From NCBI GenBank assembly GCA_026417415.1, contig JAOADG010000001.1:7055-71054 (forward strand): a stretch of 64,000 nucleotides of DNA, in the 5' to 3' direction. Below the pieces are notes generated by a model. That model saw nothing but the letters and a program-made list of their open reading frames with translations. It did no database searches and had not been told where the DNA came from. Below, piece after piece: positions 17,870-27,095 of this stretch (position 1 is its first letter; the number at the start of each line of letters is the position of its first letter). A program made the translations under genes and the position numbers. This DNA is from a bacterium (GTDB lineage: Bacteria; Electryoneota; JAOADG01).

Positions 17870-18985
17870 GTGAACTTTGATGCTATTTTAAGAAAAAAAG
17901 AAAAATATGTTCTTCATTTAAGAAATCAGTATAAAGGTGCAAGCGTATTGGTTGCAATGTCTGGTGGCGTGGATAGTTCCGTTGCCGCTTTTCTTTTAGC
18001 AGAAGCAGGGCTTAAAGTAATCGGAGTACATTTTCGACTAATAGAAAATTCATTAAATCAATCAAAAGGCTGCTGCCATACTGGAAGTGCAATAGATGTT
18101 CAACGTGTGTGTGATAGGATTGGCGCTTCATCTTATGTATGGAATTTAACCAATCAATTTCAGAGCAAAGTGATTGAGTATTTTGAAAATAGTTACTTTC
18201 ATGGAGAAACACCAAACCCTTGTATTGAATGCAATCGTGAGTTGAAATGGGGTGAAATGTGGAAGAGAAAATTATCTTTAGGGATTGATTTTATTGCTAC
18301 AGGCCACTATGCAAGAATGATTCAAATTTATGGAAAAAAATGGATAGCAAGAGCGACGGATTACAACAAAGACCAATCCTACGCATTATGGGTAATACCT
18401 GAAGAGAAAAGAGATACAACCATTTTTCCATTGGGTATTTTTAGAAAGTCAGAAATTCGTACAATTGCTAATTTTTATCATTTACCTACTGCACATACCC
18501 CTGAAAGTCAAGATATTTGTTTTTTAGCAGGTTCGGATTATCGTACTTGGTTAGCACAACGAAAGCAATCAAATCAATCAGGATGGATAAGGGATTCATC
18601 AGGACGGATCGTTGGACAACATTCAGGAATTTTTAATTACACCATAGGACAAAGAAAGGGATTAGGAGGAGGTTTTTCTGAACCACAATACGTGATAGAA
18701 ACTCGATTAGAAACTTCTGAAGTTATTATAGGAGATCTTGAACAGTTGTATTTTAAAGAAATTGTTATACGTGATGTGATTGGAATTATACCCAAACAGC
18801 CCGTTTTAGTACAAGTACGATATAAAGATAAAGGTGTTCTTGCAAATGCAATTCCTCTCGAAAACAATGGTGCGAAAGTTATCTTTTTTGAACCTGTAAG
18901 AGCACCTGCTATTGGGCAAAGTGCAGTAGGATATATTGGAGACCGTTTAGTATTTGGTGGAATAATCCATCAAATCGATAAATAA
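17870..18985 (+). CDS. mnmA: tRNA-specific 2-thiouridylase
   Basis: Makes 2-thiouridine at the wobble base of Lys, Glu and Gln tRNAs. The ATP pyrophosphatase loop is AMSGGVDSS (29-37); the reactive cysteines are C121 in IECNREL and C217 in SQDICFLAG. C118, in TPNPC, replaces the Asp seen in E. coli MnmA. GHYAR, KDQSYALW and GQRKGLGGG are typical. GTG start at 17870 directly follows the desulfurase stop, giving about 20 residues before the usual beginning. The desulfurase is its presumed sulfur donor. Confidence 0.94.
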   Translation: MNFDAILRKKEKYVLHLRNQYKGASVLVAMSGGVDSSVAAFLLAEAGLKVIGVHFRLIENSLNQSKGCCHTGSAIDVQRVCDRIGASSYVWNLTNQFQSKVIEYFENSYFHGETPNPCIECNRELKWGEMWKRKLSLGIDFIATGHYARMIQIYGKKWIARATDYNKDQSYALWVIPEEKRDTTIFPLGIFRKSEIRTIANFYHLPTAHTPESQDICFLAGSDYRTWLAQRKQSNQSGWIRDSSGRIVGQHSGIFNYTIGQRKGLGGGFSEPQYVIETRLETSEVIIGDLEQLYFKEIVIRDVIGIIPKQPVLVQVRYKDKGVLANAIPLENNGAKVIFFEPVRAPAIGQSAVGYIGDRLVFGGIIHQIDK

Positions 18986-18995
18986 AGGCACATAT

Positions 18996-19790
18996 ATGAA
19001 CCAACGAATCACAACACGTCGTATTCGACAAATGAAAAATCAGCAACGTATTGTTGCATTGACTGCATACGATTACACTACGGCTAAATTAGTGGATGCT
19101 GCACAAGTGGATATCATCTTGATCGGCGATTCCTTAGGAATGGTGATACAAGGGGAAGAAACTACAATACCAGTGACACTCGATCAGATGATTTATCATT
19201 GCCGAATTGTTTCTAAAGCCGTGCAACGTGCATTGGTGGTTGGAGATATGCCTTTTGCCAGTTATTCAGAATCGATAGAACAGGGGTATCGGAATGCCAT
19301 ACGAGTGGTTCAGGATGGACGTGTCTCTGCAGTAAAATTGGAGGGTGGATTTGACATTATTCCCCTTGTTCAAAAGCTAACTAAATTTGGTGTACCTGTA
19401 ATGGGGCATATCGGGTTACAACCGCAATCAGTATTACAATATGGTGGATATGTATTACAAGGAAATGCGGAAGAAAAAACACTCATTGAAGAAGCAAAAG
19501 CGTTAGAAGGTGCAGGAGCATTTTGCATTGTACTTGAAAAAGTAAGTGTGAAAACGGCTGAAAAAATTACGAACTCCATTTCAATTCCAACAATCGGTAT
19601 TGCCTCTGGTCCTTACTGTGATGGTCAAATCTTGGTTTTTCACGATGTATTAGGGTTACAACCGGAAGTTCATTATAAATTTGTGAGAAGGTATGCAGAA
19701 ATTGGATTATTAATTAAAAATGCGATAGAGAGGTATGCGAATGATGTGCGTGAATCAAATTTCCCTTCAATTAATGAATCATATGAGTAA
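18996..19790 (+). CDS. panB: 3-methyl-2-oxobutanoate hydroxymethyltransferase
   Basis: First step of pantothenate synthesis: adds a hydroxymethyl group from 5,10-methylene-THF to alpha-ketoisovalerate to give ketopantoate. Motifs: ALTAYDYTTAKL, LIGDSLGMVIQGEETTIPVT with the metal-binding Asp, VVGDMPFASY, VKLEGG, VMGHIGLQPQS and TIGIASGPYCDGQILV. The 264-residue length is normal. panC follows after 5 bases; panE and panD are not in the window. Confidence 0.96.
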   Translation: MNQRITTRRIRQMKNQQRIVALTAYDYTTAKLVDAAQVDIILIGDSLGMVIQGEETTIPVTLDQMIYHCRIVSKAVQRALVVGDMPFASYSESIEQGYRNAIRVVQDGRVSAVKLEGGFDIIPLVQKLTKFGVPVMGHIGLQPQSVLQYGGYVLQGNAEEKTLIEEAKALEGAGAFCIVLEKVSVKTAEKITNSISIPTIGIASGPYCDGQILVFHDVLGLQPEVHYKFVRRYAEIGLLIKNAIERYANDVRESNFPSINESYE

Positions 19791-19795
19791 TTTCA

Positions 19796-20629
19796 ATGAA
19801 CTTATTATACAATGCTGCTGAGTTAAAAGAATATCTCAATTCAATTAGAATGAAAAACACGATTGGCTTTGTTCCAACCATGGGAGCACTTCATAATGGA
19901 CATCTTTCGTTAATCAAAATTGCTAAGGAATATGCTTCAAACGTTGGTGTATCAATTTTTGTAAATCCGACTCAGTTTTTACCGAATGAAGATTATCATC
20001 AATATCCAAGAACATTAGATTTCGATCTGGAACTACTTCGAACGATTGCGTGTGATTGGGTGTTTATTCCATCAGTACAAGAAATGTATCCAAGAGAAAT
20101 GGATCTGAAAATAGATATAGGTTATCTAGGTACAATTTATGAAGGAGCTTTTAGACCTTATCATTTTCAAGGCGTTGCAACTATTGTATTGAAATTATTC
20201 AACCTTATTCAACCAGATGTAGTAGTTTTTGGAAAAAAAGATGCACAGCAGTGTGCAGTGATTCGAAGGTTGACAAAAGCTTTATTCTTAGATCTTAAAA
20301 TTTTGTATGGTGAGGTAATCCGAGACCCATCTGGACTTGCGATATCCTCTCGAAACCGATATCTTACTGAAATAGAAAAAGAACGAGCTATTGGTCTATA
20401 CGTTGCGCTTCAAAAGGGAAGAGCGGTCTATTTGGATTGTCAAGACACCAAAATAGCACAAATGGAGATGATAAATACTGTAAAAACCTTTCAACCAACG
20501 AGTATAGATTACTTTGCTATTGTGGATCGCTTTACATTTCTGTATCCAAAAAACATTCAAGATGCCATCGCGATTGGTGCAATAAGGTTAGGCACAACCC
20601 GATTAATTGACGCAGTGGATATTTCATAA
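19796..20629 (+). CDS. panC: Pantothenate synthetase
   Basis: Joins pantoate and beta-alanine using ATP. It is a class I-type nucleotidyltransferase: the HIGH-like site is VPTMGALHNGHLSL, the KMSKS-like region is SGLAISSRNRYL, and VSIFVNPTQF and VVFGKKDAQQ are family segments. It has 277 residues, with no fused cytidylate kinase. It is co-transcribed with panB. Confidence 0.96.
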   Translation: MNLLYNAAELKEYLNSIRMKNTIGFVPTMGALHNGHLSLIKIAKEYASNVGVSIFVNPTQFLPNEDYHQYPRTLDFDLELLRTIACDWVFIPSVQEMYPREMDLKIDIGYLGTIYEGAFRPYHFQGVATIVLKLFNLIQPDVVVFGKKDAQQCAVIRRLTKALFLDLKILYGEVIRDPSGLAISSRNRYLTEIEKERAIGLYVALQKGRAVYLDCQDTKIAQMEMINTVKTFQPTSIDYFAIVDRFTFLYPKNIQDAIAIGAIRLGTTRLIDAVDIS

Positions 20630-20640
20630 AGGACATACCT

Positions 20641-21411
20641 TTGAATTCAATTTTAACAAAACCTCTAAGAACCATCATACTAGCTGCAGGTGAAGGAAAA
20701 CGGATGAAATCCGATTTACCCAAGGTTTTGCATACTTTACATAACAAACCACTAATTCAATGGGTTTGGGATGCTGCACTTCAAATAGGTTCGGAAAAAA
20801 TTGTTATCGTAGTTGGTCATAAACGTGCGATGGTAATGGAAGCGATGAAGAACACAGATGCCCATTTTGCTATCCAATGGCAACAAAAAGGTACAGGGGA
20901 TGCTGTACTGGCTGCTAAAAAGTACATCCATCATCGCTTCAAAGGGAGTGTTATGGTTCTATCGGGTGATGTACCACTGATTTCTACAAAAACTTTACTT
21001 AAATTAAGAACAGTGCACGAAAAAACTTCAGCAGTAGCTACCATTTTAACTTTTAGAACACCAGAACCCGATTCTTACGGAAGAATTGTAAGAGATGATC
21101 AGGGGAAAATTATTCGAATTGTAGAAGCGAAAGATGCTTCAGAAGAAGAATTAAAAATTCAAGAAGTCAACAGTGGGATTTATATCTTTCAAGCGCAATG
21201 GTTATGGAAAGAATTAGAAAGATTACAACCTAATAATTCACAAGGGGAGTACTATTTGACAGACGTAGTGAAAAGTGCAGTAGATAATGGAAACATCGTA
21301 TCAACTATTGAGTCCTTAGATCCAATTGAAGCAGAAGGAGTCAATACACAAGAACAGTTGAAATCTTTGGAGAAGATAGTATCTGAAAGATTTTTGAAAG
21401 CAAACGATTGA
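20641..21411 (+). CDS. GlmU N-terminal-type sugar-1-phosphate nucleotidyltransferase (no acetyltransferase domain)
   Basis: Nucleotidyltransferase, probably making UDP-GlcNAc from GlcNAc-1-phosphate and UTP. It starts IILAAGEGKRMKSDLPKVLH, the GlmU signature with the activating Lys, and has QQKGTGDAVLAA and EVNSGIYIF. Only the uridyltransferase half (256 residues) is present; the left-handed beta-helix that acetylates glucosamine-1-phosphate is missing, and the next gene is unrelated. Another protein must do that step if this is the main enzyme. TTG start at 20641 has AAGGA seven bases upstream. Confidence 0.85.
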   Translation: MNSILTKPLRTIILAAGEGKRMKSDLPKVLHTLHNKPLIQWVWDAALQIGSEKIVIVVGHKRAMVMEAMKNTDAHFAIQWQQKGTGDAVLAAKKYIHHRFKGSVMVLSGDVPLISTKTLLKLRTVHEKTSAVATILTFRTPEPDSYGRIVRDDQGKIIRIVEAKDASEEELKIQEVNSGIYIFQAQWLWKELERLQPNNSQGEYYLTDVVKSAVDNGNIVSTIESLDPIEAEGVNTQEQLKSLEKIVSERFLKAND

Positions 21412-21426
21412 AAGGGTGAGGTGAGT

Positions 21427-21900
21427 ATGAAAATATTTTTTACATTTTTAATTGTACTTTTCATTTGGGTAAATTATAATGTGTTTGCTCAGTACAATAA
21501 CCGTCCGTTAAGCATACACCATAATATTTCATCTACGAATTTAGGAATATCAATAAAAAATTTAGGTCTTTTGGATCCTTCCAAACTTTCAATGTCCCAA
21601 TTGATTAGTTCAAATTATTCATCTTCAAAAGAAGGGAATACGTTGTCTGCAATCTATTTAAATTCTATGATTTATCAGGTATCTCCCACATACCATTGGA
21701 CATTTGATTTAGGTTATGCTGGAATGCCTTACAATTCTTTTCAGAATGGTTGGACAGGAGGACAACCCATTGGAAGTATTGGATTTTTGTGGACGCCTAA
21801 GCCCAACTTGTTAATTTCTGCACAGTTTTCTAAAGGTGTGAGTTATTCGCAAGAGTTTTTATACACACCGTATAAAAGAAGTATAATTCAAAATCCATAA
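21427..21900 (+). CDS. Small exported protein of unknown function
   Basis: 157 residues from the ATG at 21427, which has GAGG five bases upstream (an in-frame GTG at 21421 is less likely). A signal peptide (MKIFFTFLIVLFIWVNYNVFAQ) is followed by a region with LGLLDPSKLSMSQLIS and alternating hydrophobic strands (IYLNSMIYQVSPTYHWTFDLG), suggesting an outer-membrane-associated beta structure too short for a full barrel. From memory, similar short DPS-beginning proteins occur in FCB-group genomes without a function. It sits between the GlmU-like gene and rsfS. Confidence 0.65.
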   Translation: MKIFFTFLIVLFIWVNYNVFAQYNNRPLSIHHNISSTNLGISIKNLGLLDPSKLSMSQLISSNYSSSKEGNTLSAIYLNSMIYQVSPTYHWTFDLGYAGMPYNSFQNGWTGGQPIGSIGFLWTPKPNLLISAQFSKGVSYSQEFLYTPYKRSIIQNP

Positions 21901-21914
21901 TTAAACGGAGGAAT

Positions 21915-22301
21915 GTGACTTCTTTACAACTTGCACGTAGAATTGCAAAATTATTAGATGACAAACAAGCGACCGACATAGTAATTTTGGACTTAAGGAA
22001 AGTTCCGCAAATTGCGGACTTTTTCATTCTTGCTACAGGGATGGTCGATCTTCACGTGAAAACGTTATCCGACTATGTTGAAGATTCTTTAAGAAACTCT
22101 AAACTTGCAAAGAAACCATTTTCAAGAGAAGGAGAAAAAAACCTATCTTGGGTGGTTTTAGATTACGGAAGCGTTGTTTTACATATCTTCAGACCTGAAA
22201 CAAGAAATTACTACCGTTTGGATAAACTTTGGGGAGACGTTCCAAGAGTTTCAATCAAACCGAAAACCCGAATTAAAACCTCGAACAATGCAAGCCAATA
22301 A
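21915..22301 (+). CDS. rsfS: Ribosomal silencing factor RsfS
   Basis: Binds ribosomal protein L14 and blocks joining of the two ribosomal subunits in starvation. Family pattern: LDLRKVPQIADFFILATG, HVKTLSDYVED, then WVVLDYGSVVLHIFRPETRNYY and LDKLWGD. The start is GTG at 21915 with GGAGG just upstream; the ATG two bases earlier runs straight into a stop. 128 residues. Its end overlaps argS by 14 bases. Confidence 0.93.
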   Translation: MTSLQLARRIAKLLDDKQATDIVILDLRKVPQIADFFILATGMVDLHVKTLSDYVEDSLRNSKLAKKPFSREGEKNLSWVVLDYGSVVLHIFRPETRNYYRLDKLWGDVPRVSIKPKTRIKTSNNASQ

Positions 22302-23949
22302 AATTAGATCCTTCTTAAGAGAGCAAATTAAAACTTCTGCAATCTCAAGAAACATCCATACTGACACCTCTACCATTGAGTTGACGAAAGATGAGAAGTT
22401 TGGAGATTTAACTTCTAACTGCGCAATGGTATGGGCAAAATCGGTTGGAAAAAATCCAATTCAATTAGCTCAAGAATTGATCCAAGAATGGAAAAATTTA
22501 TCCGAATATTTCTCTGAAGTGACGATCGCTGGTGCAGGTTTTATCAATTTCAAATTAGATCTAGAACAATGGTCTTTAATGATGGAATCTATACTATCAG
22601 ACCATTTTAGTTTCAAAATTAACGATCCATCAACTTCAGAATTGAGTTCATATCATTTAGAATTTGTATCTGCAAATCCAACTGGTCCGTTAAATGTAGT
22701 ATCTGCAAGAGCTGCGGTCATTGGTGATGTATTAGCAAATATCTTAAAAACTCTTAATCACCAAGTTCACTGTGAATTCTATGTAAATGACGCTGGTAAT
22801 CAAGTAAAATTATTAGGCATTTCGGTACTTGAAAGATGGAAAGAGTTACAAGGGTTACCTTTTCAAATTCCTGATGATGGATACCATGGTTCTTATGTTA
22901 TTGAAGTAGCAAAAACATTAAGTTCCAGAATTTCATCAGATACAACAATAGATCAAATCGCGGAATGGGCTGTTCAAGAAATTGTAAAGGAGCAAAAACA
23001 AACCATAGAGAAGTATAGAACGCATTTTGATCGATGGTTTTTTGAAAGCGAACTAAGAAGAAATCGTAAAGAAATTGAAGTATTGGAATGGCTTCAACAA
23101 AACAATTACATCTACGAAAGTGAAGGTGCCCTTTATTTAAAGACCACCATTACAGGTCTTGATGAAAAAGACAGGGTGGTAGTTACCTCAAATGGTACTC
23201 CAACTTACTTTCTACCTGATATTGCTTATCATTTGGATAAATATAGACGTGGATTTCGTTATGCAATTAATTTCTTAGGTCCTGATCATCATGGTGTTAT
23301 CGGAAGAATGTCTGCTGCAATGAAATTGTTAAATGTACCGGATGATTTTTTACAAATTCGTCTAATTCAACAAGTTAATCTTATACGGAACGGTGAAATT
23401 GTTAAAATGTCCAAACGTTCAGGAGAAATCGTTACATTACAGGATCTCTTGAATGAATTGGGTGACAATGATGCTGCAGTAGATGTTACAAGGTTCTTTT
23501 TTTTACAAAGGAAAGTATCTACTCCATTGGACTTTGATCTTACCTTAGCAAAAAAGCAAACGGAAGAAAATCCAGCATACTATGTACAATATGCACATGC
23601 AAGAATTTGTTCAATTTTACGTCAACCAGAGTTAGAATCCTATTTAGGAAGTCAATGGACAAAAACATCTATCAATGAGTTACAAGAACCGGAAACAAAA
23701 CGTGTCTTAAGAAAATTACTTGAGTATCCATTTGTATTGGAGCGATGTGGTCAAGCATTGGACCCAAATGGATTGGCGACCTATTTAATGGAACTTGCAG
23801 CAGTTTTTCACAAGTTTTATACCCATCATCGTGTCATTGGTCAAGCACCTAAGGTGACCTTAGCAAGAGTGAAATTGATACAAGCCGTAAAAAAAATACT
23901 CGCTCATGGTTTATCCTTATGTAGAATTACTATACCGGAAAGAATGTAA
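22288..23949 (+). CDS. argS: Arginyl-tRNA synthetase with a divergent HIGH motif
   Basis: Charges tRNA-Arg. The 553-residue protein has the N-terminal Add-1 domain (about 1-110), the catalytic Rossmann domain, KMSKR at bases 23404-23418 and a C-terminal anticodon domain. In the class I signature the usual NPTGPLHVGHAR reads NPTGPLNVVSARA: residues 136-139 are Asn-Val-Val-Ser where His-Val-Gly-His is expected. All surrounding residues are intact, so the enzyme is probably active. The ATG at 22288 gives the normal N-terminus; an in-frame ATG at 22174 lies deep inside rsfS. Confidence 0.94.
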   Translation: MQANKIRSFLREQIKTSAISRNIHTDTSTIELTKDEKFGDLTSNCAMVWAKSVGKNPIQLAQELIQEWKNLSEYFSEVTIAGAGFINFKLDLEQWSLMMESILSDHFSFKINDPSTSELSSYHLEFVSANPTGPLNVVSARAAVIGDVLANILKTLNHQVHCEFYVNDAGNQVKLLGISVLERWKELQGLPFQIPDDGYHGSYVIEVAKTLSSRISSDTTIDQIAEWAVQEIVKEQKQTIEKYRTHFDRWFFESELRRNRKEIEVLEWLQQNNYIYESEGALYLKTTITGLDEKDRVVVTSNGTPTYFLPDIAYHLDKYRRGFRYAINFLGPDHHGVIGRMSAAMKLLNVPDDFLQIRLIQQVNLIRNGEIVKMSKRSGEIVTLQDLLNELGDNDAAVDVTRFFFLQRKVSTPLDFDLTLAKKQTEENPAYYVQYAHARICSILRQPELESYLGSQWTKTSINELQEPETKRVLRKLLEYPFVLERCGQALDPNGLATYLMELAAVFHKFYTHHRVIGQAPKVTLARVKLIQAVKKILAHGLSLCRITIPERM

Positions 23950-23950
23950 A

Positions 23951-24865
23951 GTGTCTTATTCAATACTGGTAGTTGGCTCGGCAGCATTAGATACTATAGA
24001 AACTTATCAAACTAAAGTAGAAGATTGCATCGGTGGTTCTGCATTGTATTTTGCTGCAGCTGCATCTTTATTTACCCCTGTTGCAGTTGTTGCTGTAGTG
24101 GGAAAAGATTTTCCTATTGATCAAATTCATTTTTTAAGACAAAGAGGTGTAGATTTATCTGGCTTAAACATAGTTGAAGGGTTGACATTTCGTTGGGGCG
24201 GGAGGTATGATAGAGATTTCACTCATCGTGAAACTTTGTTTACTGCACTGAATACGTTTGAAACATTTAACCCAATTATACCCCAACATTTAAGAAAGTC
24301 GGATCTACTTTTTCTTGGGAATATTTTACCAGAGTTACAATTATTTGTTTTAAAACAAATGGAAAAACCTAAATTTGTCCTGTTAGATACAATCCGTCTA
24401 TGGATAGAAAACGAACGAAAAGCATTGTTAGATGTGATTGCAAAAGTTGATGCCATTGTTCTTAATGATGAAGAAATTCGTTTGTTAACAGATTATTCAA
24501 ATATCAATAAAGCAGTCAAATCTATTTTTAAATTAGGTCCGAAATTAGTTATTGTAAAACGCGGTGAAAATGGTGCAACTCTTCACACCAATCAAAATGA
24601 TTTTTTTGCTTTACCTGCTTATCCATTAGAAGAAGTTGAAGATCCAACTGGTGCAGGAGATAGTTTTGCAGGGGGATTCCTAGGTAAACTGGCTCAAATC
24701 GAGCAACTCAATCTTTTTGCATTTAAACAAGCGCTATTAGCAGGTACAGTAGTAGCAAGTTACACAGTGCAATCATTTGGTTTACAAAGGTTAAGTACTA
24801 TAACCTTACAAGATTTGCAAATTAGAACAGATTATTTGTTACAATCCATCTTGATTTCACGATGA
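23951..24865 (+). CDS. PfkB-family carbohydrate/nucleoside kinase
   Basis: Ribokinase-fold kinase of about 304 residues. CIGGSALYFAAAASLF is the substrate-side glycine motif and DPTGAGDSFAGGFLG the C-terminal motif with the anion hole and catalytic Asp; LNDEEIRLL and VIVKRGENGA are typical. Substrate unknown. GTG at 23951 starts right after the argS stop and fits the beginning SYSILVVGSAALDTI. It overlaps mtnA by ATGA, so the two are translationally coupled and may act in one pathway. Confidence 0.88.
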   Translation: MSYSILVVGSAALDTIETYQTKVEDCIGGSALYFAAAASLFTPVAVVAVVGKDFPIDQIHFLRQRGVDLSGLNIVEGLTFRWGGRYDRDFTHRETLFTALNTFETFNPIIPQHLRKSDLLFLGNILPELQLFVLKQMEKPKFVLLDTIRLWIENERKALLDVIAKVDAIVLNDEEIRLLTDYSNINKAVKSIFKLGPKLVIVKRGENGATLHTNQNDFFALPAYPLEEVEDPTGAGDSFAGGFLGKLAQIEQLNLFAFKQALLAGTVVASYTVQSFGLQRLSTITLQDLQIRTDYLLQSILISR

Positions 24866-25908
24866 ACATACCTTATAAACCATTAGAGTTTATTGAAGAT
24901 CAGTTATTATGGATTAATCAATCTAAATTACCTGAACAGTTAATTATTACCTCAACTAAATCATGGGAAAAGGTGGTTGATGCAATCAAACGTTTAGAAA
25001 TTCGTGGGGCTCCATTGATTGGAATTGCTGCTGCATACGCTGCAGTATTGTATTTTAAAAACAAAAGAAAAAAACTACGTTGTAAAGAGTTCAACCAATC
25101 CTATGATCAAGTTTTTCAAGTGATTGGAAATATAAGACCCACTGCAGTAAATTTATCTGCTGCAATCAATCGTATAATAGAAGCTATCCAAAATAATCCG
25201 ATGGAATTAGCAGCCAATGTGGTACAAGAGATTGCACAAAAAATTCATCACGATGAACAACTTGCTTGTGAAAAAATTGCGGAAAATGGTTTTAATGTAT
25301 GTTACAAATATCACTCCATACTAACTCATTGTAATACAGGACCATTAGCAACGGGTGGTATTGGAACAGCACTTGGGATAATTTCTAAAGTCCAAGATTT
25401 TAATCGAAATTTACACGTTTATGTAACTGAAACTGCTCCTGTTGGACAAGGCGCTCGATTAACGGTATGGGAATTGTTGCAAATGAATATTCCCACAACT
25501 TTACTACCTGATACAGCGGTTGGTTCTCTCTTACAAAATCAACATATACAGGCAGTAGTTGTTGGTGCTGATCGTGTAACACAAAATGGTGATTTTGCAA
25601 ATAAAGTTGGAACTGCAAATATTGCTTGTTTGTGTAAACATTATCATATCCCATTTTATGTTGCATTTCCTATGAGTTCGGTAGATTTGACCAAAACAGA
25701 TGGGAAAGAAATACCCATTGAATTCCGTGAATCAAGTGAAGTTACTCAAAGGTGGAATTATCAAAAAGATGTTCAGGTCAATGTATATAATCCTGCTTTT
25801 GATGTAACGCCTTCCGAATGGGTCTCGGGATATATTACTGATACTGGTTTCTATTTGCCTATTGAATTTCAAGATTATTTAAAAAGTTTGAAAGGAGAAG
25901 TACAGTGA
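24862..25908 (+). CDS. mtnA: S-methyl-5-thioribose-1-phosphate isomerase
   Basis: Converts methylthioribose-1-phosphate to methylthioribulose-1-phosphate in methionine salvage; eIF2B-like fold. Key residues are visible: RLEIRGAPLIGIAAA at 44-58, catalytic Cys157 in THCNTGPLATGG, QGARLTVWEL at 196-205 and Asp237 in VVGADRVTQNGDFANKVGT. The 348-residue length is normal. Its substrate can come from the MTA phosphorylase candidate at 260-1000. No mtnB, mtnC or mtnD is in the window. The eIF2B-like ribose-1,5-bisphosphate isomerases are an alternative, but the active-site segment fits MtnA. Confidence 0.92.
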   Translation: MNIPYKPLEFIEDQLLWINQSKLPEQLIITSTKSWEKVVDAIKRLEIRGAPLIGIAAAYAAVLYFKNKRKKLRCKEFNQSYDQVFQVIGNIRPTAVNLSAAINRIIEAIQNNPMELAANVVQEIAQKIHHDEQLACEKIAENGFNVCYKYHSILTHCNTGPLATGGIGTALGIISKVQDFNRNLHVYVTETAPVGQGARLTVWELLQMNIPTTLLPDTAVGSLLQNQHIQAVVVGADRVTQNGDFANKVGTANIACLCKHYHIPFYVAFPMSSVDLTKTDGKEIPIEFRESSEVTQRWNYQKDVQVNVYNPAFDVTPSEWVSGYITDTGFYLPIEFQDYLKSLKGEVQ

Positions 25909-27095
25909 AAATTTGGATTTTTCTCTTTTTAGTGATAAGCGGTCTTATAGTGATTGGTTGTGGAAATCAAACAGTACGTTCTATTGAAATCTACATTCAA
26001 CAAAATGATTTTGAAGCTGCAAGAAGAACTGCAAATAAGGATCTTCCTACTATGCCTGATGGCAAAGCAAAAGCTGAAGTGTACATGCTTTTAGCTAAAA
26101 TGACCAATCAAGATATTGAAAAGTTAAACGCTGAAAGTAAACGTGATACCTTGGGAAAAAAGCAAAATGAATTGTTTGAACGACGAATGACTTTGATTCA
26201 ACAATTCAATCATGAAGTCAACCAATCGCTTCAAAATAACTTAGCTTACAAGGGTTTTTTAGATACCTTAAAAACGAATCTTTGGATAAATTTATATAAT
26301 GAAGGGGTTGAACCTTACAAAAACAACAAATGGGATGTAGCTATTCTGCATTTTACTTTAGCATGGACTTTGGATAGTTCAAAAACAGAAACAGGAAAAC
26401 TTATCGGTGATGCATATATTTCAATGAAAAAAGGAAAAGAAGGTGAAAATTGGTTGAAACGAACAATTGCAATGGAAGATAAAACAAAACCCGATTATTC
26501 TACACGTTTGAACTTAGGTAATTATTACTTTTATGAAGAAAAATGGGAACAAGCAGTCCAAGTATATTCTGAAATTCTTTCCTTACCTGAACCACCGAAA
26601 TCTGACTCAATCAAATATAAAAACTATTTAAAGATAAAGAATCAGTCACTTTCTAACAAAGCCATTGCATTGGATCAATTGAATCGTAGTACAGAAGCGA
26701 CCAAAGCATATGAGGAAGCACTCAAAGATCAACCCGATAATGATATTTTGTGGTATAATTTTGGGAAGAGACATTTTGAATCAGAACGTTACAAAGATGC
26801 AGAACAAGCCATTCAAAACGTTCTTAGAATAAATCCCAATGATGTTGATGCAATGTTTCTTATGGGATTAATTAAGTTTCAACTTGAAAAGTATGATGAA
26901 GCAGAAAGGTATCTATCACAGGTGGTGAAGATAAAACCAGAAATGAAAACTGCATGGGTGAATCTTGCAGGTGCTATAGGGAATCAAATCTATACTTTAA
27001 CGCAAGAAAAGAATCCTGATAAAGTGAAATTAGAAGCATTACAAAAGCGCTTTAAAGAAGTCAATGAAGAGATGAAAAAACGCGGAATTGAATGA
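25905..27095 (+). CDS. TPR-repeat lipoprotein
   Basis: Lipoprotein signal with Cys19 (GLIVIGC), followed by a helical protein of 396 residues. The C-terminal half carries clear tetratricopeptide repeats (ATKAYEEALKDQPDNDILWYN, AEQAIQNVLRINPNDVDAMF and AERYLSQVVKIKPEMKTAW). Such proteins usually act as envelope scaffolds; no specific function can be given. GTG start overlaps the mtnA stop, with AGGAG upstream. It overlaps uppS by ATGA and sits just before the uppS-bamA envelope block. Confidence 0.85.
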   Translation: MKIWIFLFLVISGLIVIGCGNQTVRSIEIYIQQNDFEAARRTANKDLPTMPDGKAKAEVYMLLAKMTNQDIEKLNAESKRDTLGKKQNELFERRMTLIQQFNHEVNQSLQNNLAYKGFLDTLKTNLWINLYNEGVEPYKNNKWDVAILHFTLAWTLDSSKTETGKLIGDAYISMKKGKEGENWLKRTIAMEDKTKPDYSTRLNLGNYYFYEEKWEQAVQVYSEILSLPEPPKSDSIKYKNYLKIKNQSLSNKAIALDQLNRSTEATKAYEEALKDQPDNDILWYNFGKRHFESERYKDAEQAIQNVLRINPNDVDAMFLMGLIKFQLEKYDEAERYLSQVVKIKPEMKTAWVNLAGAIGNQIYTLTQEKNPDKVKLEALQKRFKEVNEEMKKRGIE

